A DNA stretch of 64,000 bases from Modicisalibacter ilicicola DSM 19980 (GTDB taxonomy: Bacteria; Pseudomonadota; Gammaproteobacteria; Pseudomonadales; Halomonadaceae): contig NZ_FQUJ01000005.1 of NCBI RefSeq assembly GCF_900128925.1, forward strand, positions 124,001 to 188,000, read 5' to 3'. The position numbers and the translations under genes were made by a program. Under the pieces are notes generated by a model. The model ran no database searches. It worked only from the letters and a program-made list of their open reading frames with translations, and was not told where the DNA came from. Shown piece after piece: positions 26,292-37,969 of this stretch (positions are counted from its first letter, which is position 1; each line of letters opens with the position of its first letter).

Positions 26292-26663
26292 ATGGCTACC
26301 CCAGCGACGCCTGAACGGCTCAGTGTGATGGCGGGGGTGCTGGTGGCGATCCTCGCGACGCTGCCACGTTACCTCGTCAATGGCCACCAGGGGCGACTGA
26401 TATTGATCCTGCTGGCTTTCGTCGCCGTCGCCACGGTCGCCTTCCTCTCGTGGCGCATGTTGGCAACGGAGCAGCGTCGACGGGTGCCGGGCCTGTTGAC
26501 CCGCCTGACGATCATGCTGCTGCTCGGAGGCGTGTTGGTGGCCCTCTGGCAGCTGTTCACCAGTGGCCTGAACGAATTATTGCTGCTGTCCCACGGCGCC
26601 ACTCTCGGACTGCTGCTGCATGCGTTGAGCATGGGGTGGCGGCAGCGTGGCGCCTGGCACTGA
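26292..26663 (+). CDS. Hypothetical inner-membrane protein
   Basis: A 123-residue protein with three to four hydrophobic helices (about 13-24, 36-53, 67-86 and 97-113) separated by short basic loops. I do not recognise the family. It lies 28 bp after the flavodoxin gene and may share its transcript. No catalytic motif is visible. Confidence 0.65.
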   Translation: MATPATPERLSVMAGVLVAILATLPRYLVNGHQGRLILILLAFVAVATVAFLSWRMLATEQRRRVPGLLTRLTIMLLLGGVLVALWQLFTSGLNELLLLSHGATLGLLLHALSMGWRQRGAWH

Positions 26664-26731
26664 TCGGCGAGGGCCGAGCAGGGGCCGTGAGGCCCGGTTT
26701 CCCGGCCCTCGCGTGGGGAGAAGGGACGAGG

Positions 26732-28096
26732 TCATTCCAGGGTGTAGCAGGGCACGTAATGACTGCCCGGCAGTTTCATGCGCTCCTGAATCACGAAGGA
26801 ACTGAGCAGGGCATCCAGGCGTGCCATGAGTTCGGGTTCCGCATGCAGACGGAAGGGCCCTCGCGCTTCGATGGCACGAATACCCGGCTCCTTGACGTTA
26901 CCGGAAACGATGCCGGAGAAGGCGCGACGCAGGTTGGCGGCCAGTTCATGAATTGGCTGCTCGCGGTGCAGGGCCAGGGCCGCCATGGCCTCGTGTGTGG
27001 GTTCGAAGGTCTGCTGGAAGTCCGGCTGGACATTCAGTCGCCAGTTGAAGTAGAAGGCGTCGTCATGGGCGCGACGGAACTCGGTGACCTCCTCGATCCC
27101 CCTTCGCATGGCCCTGGCGACTTCGATGGGGTCGTCGATGATGATCCGATAGCGCTGGCTAGCCTCCTCGCCCAGGGTGTAGGTCAGGAACTCGTCGATG
27201 CGCTGGAAGTAATCGGCGGCGCTTTGCGGGCCGGTAAAGATGATCGGGAAGGGGATCTGTGCATTGCTGGGGTGCAGCAGGATGCCCAGCAGGTAGAGAA
27301 TCTCCTCGGCGGTGCCGACGCCCCCGGGGAAGACGATGATGCCGTGGCCGACACGGATGAAGGCCTCCAGACGCTTCTCGATGTCGGGCATGACGACGAG
27401 TTCGTTGACGATCGGGTTGGGAGATTCGGCAGCGATGATGCCGGGTTCGGAAATCCCCAGATAGCGACCGCGCTTGCGGCGCTGCTTGGCGTGCGCCACA
27501 TTGGCGCCCTTCATCGGCCCCTTCATGGCGCCGGGACCGCATCCGGTGCAGATGTCCAGGTCGCGCAGCCCCAGCTGGTAACCGACACCCTTGGAGTAGT
27601 CGTACTCCTCGCGTGAAATGGAGTGGCCGCCCCAGCATACCACCAGGCTCGGTTCCCGGGAGGAGTTGAGTGTTCCGGCATTGCGCAGGATATGGAAGAC
27701 CGCGTTGGTGATGCTTTCGCTCGAGGTCAGGTCGAAGCGAGGATGCTGCTGGATCTCGTTAAACACGTAGACGATGTCTCGCAGCACCGCAGAGAGGTGT
27801 TCGCGGATGCCACGGATCATCCGGCCGTCCACGAAGGCTTCGGCCGGGGCATTGGTCAGCTTGAGCCGGATGCCCCGGTCCTGCTGCAGCACTTCGATGT
27901 CGAAGTCGCGATAGGTGTTCATCACGGCCAGGCCGTCATCGGTCGGGTTGCCGCAGTTGAGTACGGCCAGGGCGCAGCGACGCAGGATGTCATGCAAGCC
28001 GTTGGCAGAGGTGTCGCGCAGGCGGTTGACCTCATGCTGGGAGAGGACCTCAAGGCTCCCCTCGGGAGACGTCGTGGCGGAATGGGTTTCGGTCAT
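26732..28096 (-). CDS. ppnN: Nucleotide 5'-monophosphate nucleosidase PpnN (LOG family)
   Basis: Hydrolyses purine and pyrimidine nucleotides to base and ribose 5-phosphate; in E. coli the enzyme (YgdH) is activated by (p)ppGpp. With a start at 28096 the protein has 454 residues, exactly the E. coli length, and aligns end to end (CWGGHSI, CTGCGPGAMKGPMKGA, MPDIEKRLEAF, PGGVGTAEEILYLLGIL, SGIVSGNVKEPGIRAIE). PGGVGTAEE is the LOG catalytic motif. An ATG at 28108 is possible. The upstream yfcL ends 20 bp away, so the two probably form one operon. Confidence 0.93.
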   Translation of the reverse strand: MTETHSATTSPEGSLEVLSQHEVNRLRDTSANGLHDILRRCALAVLNCGNPTDDGLAVMNTYRDFDIEVLQQDRGIRLKLTNAPAEAFVDGRMIRGIREHLSAVLRDIVYVFNEIQQHPRFDLTSSESITNAVFHILRNAGTLNSSREPSLVVCWGGHSISREEYDYSKGVGYQLGLRDLDICTGCGPGAMKGPMKGANVAHAKQRRKRGRYLGISEPGIIAAESPNPIVNELVVMPDIEKRLEAFIRVGHGIIVFPGGVGTAEEILYLLGILLHPSNAQIPFPIIFTGPQSAADYFQRIDEFLTYTLGEEASQRYRIIIDDPIEVARAMRRGIEEVTEFRRAHDDAFYFNWRLNVQPDFQQTFEPTHEAMAALALHREQPIHELAANLRRAFSGIVSGNVKEPGIRAIEARGPFRLHAEPELMARLDALLSSFVIQERMKLPGSHYVPCYTLE

Positions 28097-28116
28097 CTTG
28101 GTTTCCATGTGGGGCA

Positions 28117-28404
28117 TCAGGCGGCAGAGTGGTCGCGGGCGCCTTCCCAGAGTTGTTCGATACGCGAGCGATCCTCGTCGCTCATGCCATCCTCCGCGAA
28201 TGTCGATTCCAGCCATTGCCAATAGGTGGCATCGAAATCCTCGGCCTCGACCTCGCTCGGGTCGTATTCGGCCATCTCCAGGACCAGACCGATCTGAGGA
28301 ATCATGTAACCGATGGCGAAAAGATCCTCTTCCGCGGCATCACGCTCCATGTCGAGCAGGGTGCGATGAAGGGTCTCGGCACGCTGGGCAAAGGGGTCGG
28401 GCAT
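28117..28404 (-). CDS. yfcL: YfcL family protein
   Basis: A 95-residue acidic helical protein with the pattern DLFAIGYMIPQIGLVLEMAE and a C-terminal SRIEQLWEGA helix, as in E. coli YfcL. Function unknown. It precedes ppnN on the same strand with a small gap. The start lies 225 bp from the divergent LysR gene, which leaves room for two promoters. Confidence 0.78.
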   Translation of the reverse strand: MPDPFAQRAETLHRTLLDMERDAAEEDLFAIGYMIPQIGLVLEMAEYDPSEVEAEDFDATYWQWLESTFAEDGMSDEDRSRIEQLWEGARDHSAA

Positions 28405-28629
28405 GGTAATCGAGGCTCTCCGGGGTGAGTGATATCTATCGTGGCGATGCTATCACGCTGCTGCCCATCCCGCAGCGCTGCGTGGCCAGAGATTGTCTGA
28501 TAAGCTTTGTCGAGCGGGATGGCCAGGTGGAAGACGGTATGCCACGAATCTTGCCATTTATCTGCTGCCTCCAAGGCGCCTGCGGGCGTGCCAAGCGACA
28601 GAATCAGCACCGAGTGAACTCGACGTTCC

Positions 28630-29547
28630 ATGTTCAATGCCCAGTACTTTCGCACCTTCATCACCCTGGTGGAAACCGGCAGCTTCACCCTGACGGCACA
28701 GCGCCTGGAGATGACTCAGCCTGGCGTCAGTCAGCATATACGCAAGCTGGAACAGTACCTGGACAAGCCATTGCTCAACCGTCATGGGCGCCGCTTCACG
28801 CTGACCGAGGCGGGGCGCCGCGCCTACGACTATGCACTCAGGCTGTTTGCCGAGCATGAGCATTTTCGTCATTCGCTCGACAATGATTCCCTCGACTCCG
28901 GCGATTGTCGGATCGTCTCTCCCGGGAGCGTGGGGCTCATGTTCTACCCCTTTCTTCTCGGTTATCAGCAGATGCATCCCGGGTTGACGGTGAGCTACGG
29001 CTTTGCCTTCAACAGCGATATCGTGCAGGACGTGCTGGCCGGTCGTTACGATCTGGGGATTGCCACGGAGACGGTGAAGCACCCGGACCTTGCTTATACC
29101 CCCTGGTACCGGGAGCCGCTGTGCCTGCTTGTCCCGGCCGATTTTGCCGGCACCTCGCTAAGCGAATTGGTCGCGCTGGGCTTCATCGATTATCCCGGAG
29201 GGGCCGACTACGCCAGCCAGCTGCTGAGGGCCAATTTCAGCGATGAATTCCGCTCCATGAACCACTTCCCCAGGCAGGGCTTCACCAATGAGGTGAGCAT
29301 GGTGCTGGATGCGGTGGCGAGGGGGCTCGGCTTTACGGTGATTTCCCGGCTTGTCCTCGAGACATCGCCCTGGCAGCGCCAGGTCAAGGAACTGACATTG
29401 ACAAGCCCCGTCTACGAAACCTTGCACGTCGTCACCCTGGCGGGCGCGGACATGCCCAGGCGCTATACGCAATTGCTCGACGATTTCCGCCAGCAGCGAC
29501 GCAACACCCTGTATGGATTTCCCGAGGGACCCCACTTCGATCAATGA
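28630..29547 (+). CDS. LysR-family transcriptional regulator
   Basis: A 305-residue regulator with an N-terminal winged helix-turn-helix (FRTFITLVETGSFTLTAQRL, then MTQPGVSQHIRKLEQYLDKP) and a two-lobed effector domain (about 92-295). Effector and targets are unknown. It is divergent from yfcL-ppnN and convergent with gcvP, so it could control yfcL-ppnN or a distant gene; nothing in the gap decides this. Confidence 0.9.
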   Translation: MFNAQYFRTFITLVETGSFTLTAQRLEMTQPGVSQHIRKLEQYLDKPLLNRHGRRFTLTEAGRRAYDYALRLFAEHEHFRHSLDNDSLDSGDCRIVSPGSVGLMFYPFLLGYQQMHPGLTVSYGFAFNSDIVQDVLAGRYDLGIATETVKHPDLAYTPWYREPLCLLVPADFAGTSLSELVALGFIDYPGGADYASQLLRANFSDEFRSMNHFPRQGFTNEVSMVLDAVARGLGFTVISRLVLETSPWQRQVKELTLTSPVYETLHVVTLAGADMPRRYTQLLDDFRQQRRNTLYGFPEGPHFDQ

Positions 29548-29597
29548 AGTGGAGTGGGAAAGTGGGAAGCCCCGTGGCCCAGGCCACGGGGGAAGGG

Positions 29598-32492
<2,895 letters not shown>

Positions 32493-32637
32493 GGGACACC
32501 CTGTGAAGTGGCGGGACGGTCAGGCCCTGGACCGGGCCCGGTACGTGCTCGAGCAGCGCTCGATGACGTGGCGGGCCAGATCCTGTGTGAGTTATGGCGC
32601 AAGGCGATGCGGGCGGGGGCTTCCGCCGCCCGCGAGA

Positions 32638-33033
32638 TCAATCTTCCTCGGCCTCGGCACGTTGTGTATAGGCATCGGCGTCAAGCAGATCATCCAGGCC
32701 GGTGGAATCGGCCAGCTTGAGCTTGAGGATCCAGCCGTCGTCGTAGGGAGACTCGTTGACGGTTTCCGGGGCATCCTCGAGGCTCTCGTTGATCTCGACG
32801 ACTTCACCGGCCAGCGGCGCGTACAGATCCGAGGCAGCCTTGACCGATTCGATGACACCGAATTCATCGCCGGTGTCGAGCGAGCGTCCGACTTCCGGAA
32901 GCTCGACGAACACCACATCGCCAAGCGCCTGTTGGGCGTGATCGGTGATGCCGATGGTGACGGTGCCGTCACCATTGTCCTGGACCCATTCGTGGCTTTC
33001 TGTATAGCGCAGGTTCGCGGGAATGGAGCTCAT
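32638..33033 (-). CDS. gcvH: Glycine cleavage system H protein
   Basis: Lipoylated shuttle of the glycine cleavage system. 131 residues with the lipoyl lysine K65 in GVIESVKAASDLYAP, the same number as in E. coli. An AGGA site lies 7 nt before the ATG. First gene of the gcvH-gcvP pair. The 145-bp gap to gcvP has no clear terminator. Confidence 0.97.
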   Translation of the reverse strand: MSSIPANLRYTESHEWVQDNGDGTVTIGITDHAQQALGDVVFVELPEVGRSLDTGDEFGVIESVKAASDLYAPLAGEVVEINESLEDAPETVNESPYDDGWILKLKLADSTGLDDLLDADAYTQRAEAEED

Positions 33034-33584
33034 AGTTTTTCCTATAAGAAAAGGTTTTCTGTTTCGGGAATCGTACCGCTATTGCGAGTTGTTGACGAGT
33101 CCCTGGCGTCTCGACGGGCGTTTTTTTGCCTGGCCTATCGCACACATGCCCTGACCGTCCGCTAAGCGTGGCCGAGTTCGTGTCAATCGTCCAGCGGTGA
33201 GACGCCTGATATCACGCTGCAGCCTCCCGTCGCCGCTCGCGACGCGGCCTGGCTGCGGGTCGATCCCACCTTGCATGGTGGCGGCGCCGACGATGACTTG
33301 CCATCACCGGGCAGATTGGTAAGGTAGTCACGTTTCCAATCGGAAACAAGATATCGTCATCATCATGAGTGATGGGACAACGTTCCAGCATGAGGTTCCC
33401 GCGGTGGGTCCCGTTCGGCTGGCGCCAGCGGTGAAATGGCAAGTTTTCTCATGTCGAGCTGGTGAGAGCGCAGTCGTTTCCACTAAGGTAGGCGAGTTCG
33501 AGCATCGTGGTTGCGATACCATTGCCCGGCTTGTACCTCAATGATGGTGGTGCATAACAAGAAACGTCCTTGGAGAAATAATCT
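33034..33584. other. 550-bp divergent intergenic region between gcvH and the symporter gene
   Basis: No convincing coding sequence. GTTTCC and GGAAAC (33332-33347, 4-bp spacer) form a small dyad in the middle. On the minus strand a TTGACA (33186-33181) faces gcvH but its best -10 (TTAGCG, 15-bp spacer) is poor. A T run (33120-33127) near CGTCTCGACG is not a proper terminator. I looked for a glycine riboswitch on both strands and do not see the conserved core. The length suggests complex control of both operons. Confidence 0.6.
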
Positions 33585-34964
33585 ATGGAAACCTTATCAA
33601 GTATTCTCTCGGCTATCGAAGGGGTCGTGTGGGGGCCCTTGATGCTGATCCTGCTGCTGGGGGTGGGGCTCTATCTGCAGCTGGGTCTCAAGCTCCTGCC
33701 GATTCGCAAGCTGGGCATGGGCTTCAAGCTGTTGTGGAAGGGGCGCACCACCAGCAAGGGCGATGAGGGCGATGGGGAGGTTTCTCCCTTCAATGCGCTC
33801 ATGACCGCCCTGTCGGCGACCATCGGCACCGGTAACATTGCCGGTGTGGCCACCGCCATCTTCCTGGGCGGGCCCGGCGCGGTGTTCTGGATGTGGATCA
33901 CGGCCCTGGTCGGCATGGCCACCAAGTTCTCCGAGGCCGTATTGGCGGTGCGTTATCGCGAAGTGGATGAAGCCGGCGATCACGTCGGTGGCCCCATGTA
34001 TTACATTCGCAATGGCCTGGGCAAGAAGTGGGCCTGGCTGGGTGGCGCTTTCGCCTTCTTCGGTGCCGTGGCGGCCTTCGGTATCGGCAATACGGTGCAG
34101 TCCAACTCGGTAGCCGATGGGCTCAGCGAATCCGTGGGCCTGCCTTACTGGGTGACGGGCCTGGTGATCATGGTGCTTGCTGGAGCGGTGATCCTGGGCG
34201 GTATCCGGCGCATCGCCAAGGTGGCGGGCAAGCTGGTGCCGATCATGGCTGTCGCCTACATCATCTGCGGCATACTGGTACTGATCATCAATGCCGATCA
34301 GATCGGTGGGGCGCTGGGCATGATCTTCACCCATGCCTTCACGCCGATTTCGGCGGCTGGCGGTTTTGCCGGTGCTGCAGTGGCCAAGGCCATTCAGTTC
34401 GGTGTCGCCCGAGGTGTCTTCTCCAACGAGGCCGGCCTGGGAAGCGCGCCCATCGCCCATGCCGCCGCGCAGACCAAGGATCCGGTACGCCAGGGCCTGA
34501 TCGCGATGCTCGGAACCTTCCTCGACACCATCGTGGTGTGCTCCATCACCGCGCTGGCCATCCTGACATCGACCCACTGGACCTCCGGCGAGACGGGCGC
34601 CGCTCTGACCACCCTGGCATTCGATCAGTCCTTGCCAGGTTTCGGCCAGTACATCGTCACCTTCGCCCTGGCGGTGTTCGCCTTCACCACCATCCTGGGC
34701 TGGGCCTTCTATGGCGAGAAGTGTTTCGAATACCTGTTTGGCGTCGGTTCCATCAAGATCTATCGTATCGTCTACATTCTGGCGATCATGGCCGGCGCGA
34801 TCGCCCCGCTCGACTTCGTCTGGCTGATGGCCAGTGTCTTCAACGCCTTGATGGCGATTCCCAACCTGATCGCGCTGGCATTGCTGTCGCCGGTGGTCTT
34901 CAATCTGACCAAGCGCTACTTCAGTGGTGAAAACATACTTCCCGGCGAAGACCTCAATCGCTGA
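33585..34964 (+). CDS. Alanine/glycine:sodium symporter (AGCS family)
   Basis: Sodium-coupled uptake of alanine or glycine. 459 residues with about eleven membrane helices and AGCS signatures: NALMTALSATIGTGNIAGVATAI (shown in part, about 69-91), GGPGAVFWMWITALVGMATKF and SNEAGLGSAPIAHAAA. A TTGGAG site precedes the ATG. gcvT follows 40 bp after the stop on the same strand, which points to glycine as a physiological substrate. Confidence 0.93.
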   Translation: METLSSILSAIEGVVWGPLMLILLLGVGLYLQLGLKLLPIRKLGMGFKLLWKGRTTSKGDEGDGEVSPFNALMTALSATIGTGNIAGVATAIFLGGPGAVFWMWITALVGMATKFSEAVLAVRYREVDEAGDHVGGPMYYIRNGLGKKWAWLGGAFAFFGAVAAFGIGNTVQSNSVADGLSESVGLPYWVTGLVIMVLAGAVILGGIRRIAKVAGKLVPIMAVAYIICGILVLIINADQIGGALGMIFTHAFTPISAAGGFAGAAVAKAIQFGVARGVFSNEAGLGSAPIAHAAAQTKDPVRQGLIAMLGTFLDTIVVCSITALAILTSTHWTSGETGAALTTLAFDQSLPGFGQYIVTFALAVFAFTTILGWAFYGEKCFEYLFGVGSIKIYRIVYILAIMAGAIAPLDFVWLMASVFNALMAIPNLIALALLSPVVFNLTKRYFSGENILPGEDLNR

Positions 34965-35004
34965 GACGATCGTAGCCGATGATCAGCCATGGTGGAGTGA
35001 CCCG

Positions 35005-36117
35005 ATGAACGAACTCAACAAGACTCCGCTCCACGACCTGCACGTGGAGCTGGGGGGCAAGATGGTCGAATTTGCCGGTTACAGCATGCCCGTCCAGTAC
35101 CCCCTGGGGGTCAAGAAGGAGCACGAGCATACCCGTTCCGCCTGCGGCCTTTTCGACGTTTCTCACATGGGCCAGGTGACCGTCACCGGGCCTGATCCAG
35201 CAGGCGCCCTGGAATCTCTGGTGTGTGCCGATATCGTCGGCCTGCCGGTGGGCATGCAGCGTTATGCGCTGTTCACCGGCACGCAGGGCGGTATCCTTGA
35301 TGACCTGATGGTGGCCAAGGCCGAGGACTACCTTTTCCTGGTGGTCAACGCTGCCTGCAAGGCCCAGGACATCGCGCACCTGCGCACGGGACTGCCCAGT
35401 GATCACGAGATCGAGGAACTGGAACGGGGCCTGCTGGCGCTGCAGGGTCCCAAGGCGTCAGAGGTGATGGCGCGCTTGTGTCCCGACGCCTGTGAGCTGG
35501 TCTTCATGCAGCATGGCAAGTTCGTTCTGGCGGGTGTGGAAGTGTGGATCAGTCGCAGCGGTTATACCGGCGAGGACGGTTTCGAGATTTCGATCCCGGC
35601 CGACGAGACCGCGAACATTGCTCGCCGGTTGCTGCAGGAGTCCGAGGTCGAGGCCATCGGTCTTGGCGCCCGCGACTCCCTGCGCCTGGAGGCGGGGTTG
35701 TGCCTGTACGGCCATGATATCGACCAGTCGACCACGCCGGTCGAGGCAAGCCTGATCTGGGCGGTGGGCAAGCCGCGCCGCCAGGGAGGGGAGCGCGAGG
35801 CCGGTTTCCCCGGCGCGGACATGATTCTCCATCAGATCCAGGCCAAGGATCATCGTCGCAAACGGGTCGGTCTGCTGGGCGAGGGGCGCGCCCCGGTGCG
35901 CGAAGGCGCCGAGCTCTACAGCGACGACGATCGGCTTATCGGAGTGGTGACCTCGGGCGGCTTCGGGCCTACCGTCGGCAAGCCCGTCGCCATGGGCTAC
36001 CTGAACATCGACGATGCCGACCTCGGCAATGTGGTGCATGCCGAGGTGCGTGGCAAGCGATTGCCCATGACGGTGAGCAAGATGCCGTTCATCACGCCGG
36101 GCTACTATCGCGGTTAA
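35005..36117 (+). CDS. gcvT: Aminomethyltransferase, glycine cleavage T protein
   Basis: Transfers the methylene from aminomethyl-lipoyl-GcvH to tetrahydrofolate and releases ammonia. 370 residues with GcvT signatures (GKMVEFAGYSMPVQYP, FDVSHMGQVTV, SRSGYTGEDGFEI, LEAGLCLYGHDI). The ATG at 35005 follows GGTGGAGTG. It is paired with the symporter gene, separated from gcvHP by the symporter and the intergenic region. A terminator follows. Confidence 0.95.
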   Translation: MNELNKTPLHDLHVELGGKMVEFAGYSMPVQYPLGVKKEHEHTRSACGLFDVSHMGQVTVTGPDPAGALESLVCADIVGLPVGMQRYALFTGTQGGILDDLMVAKAEDYLFLVVNAACKAQDIAHLRTGLPSDHEIEELERGLLALQGPKASEVMARLCPDACELVFMQHGKFVLAGVEVWISRSGYTGEDGFEISIPADETANIARRLLQESEVEAIGLGARDSLRLEAGLCLYGHDIDQSTTPVEASLIWAVGKPRRQGGEREAGFPGADMILHQIQAKDHRRKRVGLLGEGRAPVREGAELYSDDDRLIGVVTSGGFGPTVGKPVAMGYLNIDDADLGNVVHAEVRGKRLPMTVSKMPFITPGYYRG

Positions 36118-36147
36118 GTCCTCTTATACCGTTATCTTTCAACTATC

Positions 36148-36181
36148 GAAACCGCTCCAAATCCGGGGTGGTTTCTTTTTT
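36148..36181. terminator. Terminator between gcvT and the PAP2 gene
   Basis: GAAACCGCTCC and GGGGTGGTTTC form an 11-bp stem with two G-T pairs and a 6-nt loop, then a T run. It sits in the 63-bp gap between convergent genes. Confidence 0.82.
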
Positions 36182-36738
36182 CAGGCTGGCTGCATGACCA
36201 TCGGCCACCACGCCAGGCTGGCTTGGGCGAGCAGAAGGCCCAGCATGGCTCCAGCGACCACGTCGGTCACATAGTGCAGCCCCAGGCCGATTCGAGACAT
36301 GGCGATCAAGGCCATCAATGGGGCCACGACGAATAGCAACCAGGGTGTCGTAGCCGCCGTCAGGGTGCAGAATGATACGGCATGCAAGGTGTGGCCGCTG
36401 GGAAAACTGTAGCGATCCAGAGGAGGCATGGTGCAAGGGATCGCGGTGAAAGTGATGAAAGGTCGTTCACGGCACAGCCGGGTCTTGAGCAGGCGGTAGA
36501 CACCGGCTCCTATGGCGGCGGTCACGATGAATTGTAAGGCAAGGTTCCAGCCAGCCTTGCCATGCAACCAGGGCAAGGCGAGTGTCAGGAGCAGCCAGGC
36601 GGGCCAGTCGCCCAAGCGACTGGCCACTCGCAGGGTCATCAACAAGGGGCGGTAGTGACTAAAGGTGGCGACCCGATGACATAGCTGCCACTCGATCAGG
36701 TCCAGGCGCTCAAATACAGGAGGGGTGCGGTTTAGCAT
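36181..36738 (-). CDS. PAP2-family membrane phosphatase
   Basis: A 185-residue membrane protein with the three PAP2 motifs: KTRLCRERPF, FPSGHTLHA and SRIGLGLHYVTDV. Such enzymes remove phosphate from phosphatidic acid, undecaprenyl diphosphate or related lipids. About five membrane helices. Its start overlaps the end of the glycosyltransferase gene by 29 bases, so the two are coupled and may act on the same lipid. Confidence 0.9.
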   Translation of the reverse strand: MLNRTPPVFERLDLIEWQLCHRVATFSHYRPLLMTLRVASRLGDWPAWLLLTLALPWLHGKAGWNLALQFIVTAAIGAGVYRLLKTRLCRERPFITFTAIPCTMPPLDRYSFPSGHTLHAVSFCTLTAATTPWLLFVVAPLMALIAMSRIGLGLHYVTDVVAGAMLGLLLAQASLAWWPMVMQPA

Positions 36739-37864
36739 GGGCGAGCTCCATGGTGCGGTTCAGTATGGCAAGATAGTCGTCGGTGATCCGCGACCAGCTC
36801 AGTTTCTCCACGCGTTCTCGCGCCGCACGTCCCAACTGCACCCACAACGCAGGTTGCTGGCAAAGCGTCACCGCAGCATCGACGAAGGCCTGATCGTCCT
36901 TGACAGCAACGCTCAGGCCGTTGTGCCGGTGTTCGATCAGTTCGGTAGCGGCCGCATGATCGAAGGCCACGACGCCGAGCCCGCTGGCCATGGCCTCGGT
37001 GACGACATTGCCGTAGGTTTCGGAACGTGAAGGAAAGATGAAGATATCGGCACTAGCGTAATGTATGGCTAGAGAATCGGCATCGATGAAGCCTGTGAAC
37101 AGCGCTCCAGGAAGCCTTTCTTGAAGTACGCTGCGTTGAGGGCCGTCGCCGACCAGTACCGGGAGCAGGTCGGGTTGAACACGTTGCATCGCCTCGAAGG
37201 TTTCGACCAATAGATCGAGGTTCTTTTCCTGGGCCAGGCGGCCCACGTGAAGTGCGACGGGTTGATGCTCGGCGACTCCCCAGCGACGCCGCAATTCGTC
37301 GTCACGTCGGTGAGGGCCGAAGTGCGATGCATCGATGCCTCGGCCCAGCACTCGAACGTTCCGGTAGCCCTGAACGCTCAGTTCCCTGGCACGCTGGTGA
37401 GTCGGCACCAATGTGGCTTGAGTACGGTTGTGGAAATGGCGTAGCACCCGGCCCACCGGTGTTTTCAGCCAACTCATGCCGTAATCGCCGGCATAGTGAT
37501 CGAAGTTGGTATGAAAGCCACTGGTCACCGGCAGCCCTAGGCGTCGTGCGGCGGATAGCGCCGACCAGCCGAGCGGGCCCTCGGTGGCGATATACACGAC
37601 ATCAGGAGGCGCCTGTTGCCAAAGACGTCGCATCTTGCGGGGAAAGGCAACACCGAGCTGCACGTCTGAATAGCGCGGTACTGAAAGCGCGGGCACCTGA
37701 AGCTCGGCTTCCATCCCATCGGCATGGCCAGGAACCTTGGGTGTCGGTCGAACCAACTGCATGCGTACACCGCGTTCGATCAGCTCGCCGCTGAGGTGGC
37801 TCAAGGTATTGGCCACGCCATTGATGTCTGGCATCCAGGTTTCGCTGACCATGGCAATACGCAT
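36710..37864 (-). CDS. GT4-family glycosyltransferase
   Basis: A 384-residue GT-B fold enzyme. N-terminal Rossmann domain from MRIAMVSETWMPDINGVANT; the nucleotide-sugar domain includes ALHVGRLAQEKNLDLL and the EX7E motif in SETYGNVVTEAMASGLG. It resembles bacterial alpha-mannosyl or alpha-glycosyl transferases acting on lipids, for example those making glycolipids under phosphate limitation. The ATG at 37864 follows GAGGAG. With the downstream PAP2 gene it may form a glycolipid synthesis pair (inference); donor and acceptor are unknown. Confidence 0.88.
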   Translation of the reverse strand: MRIAMVSETWMPDINGVANTLSHLSGELIERGVRMQLVRPTPKVPGHADGMEAELQVPALSVPRYSDVQLGVAFPRKMRRLWQQAPPDVVYIATEGPLGWSALSAARRLGLPVTSGFHTNFDHYAGDYGMSWLKTPVGRVLRHFHNRTQATLVPTHQRARELSVQGYRNVRVLGRGIDASHFGPHRRDDELRRRWGVAEHQPVALHVGRLAQEKNLDLLVETFEAMQRVQPDLLPVLVGDGPQRSVLQERLPGALFTGFIDADSLAIHYASADIFIFPSRSETYGNVVTEAMASGLGVVAFDHAAATELIEHRHNGLSVAVKDDQAFVDAAVTLCQQPALWVQLGRAARERVEKLSWSRITDDYLAILNRTMELAHAKPHPSCI

Positions 37865-37969
37865 GCATTTCTCCTCGTGCCCGCTAGGGTGGAACGAGGT
37901 CAGCATCCAAGCCTATCGTTACCCTTAGGCGACAGGTCCGTTAAGAGCGCGTGACAAAACCTGGGCCGG

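Noticed and set aside
33212-33522. Short minus-strand open frames in the gcvH-symporter gap
   Set aside because: Arg/His/Pro-rich, no ribosome sites, no recognisable similarity; typical random frames in GC-rich DNA.
33034-33584. Glycine riboswitch upstream of gcvH or the symporter gene
   Set aside because: Fragments such as CAGGCAAAA are present near 33120-33135 on the minus strand, but the paired aptamer core cannot be built on either strand.
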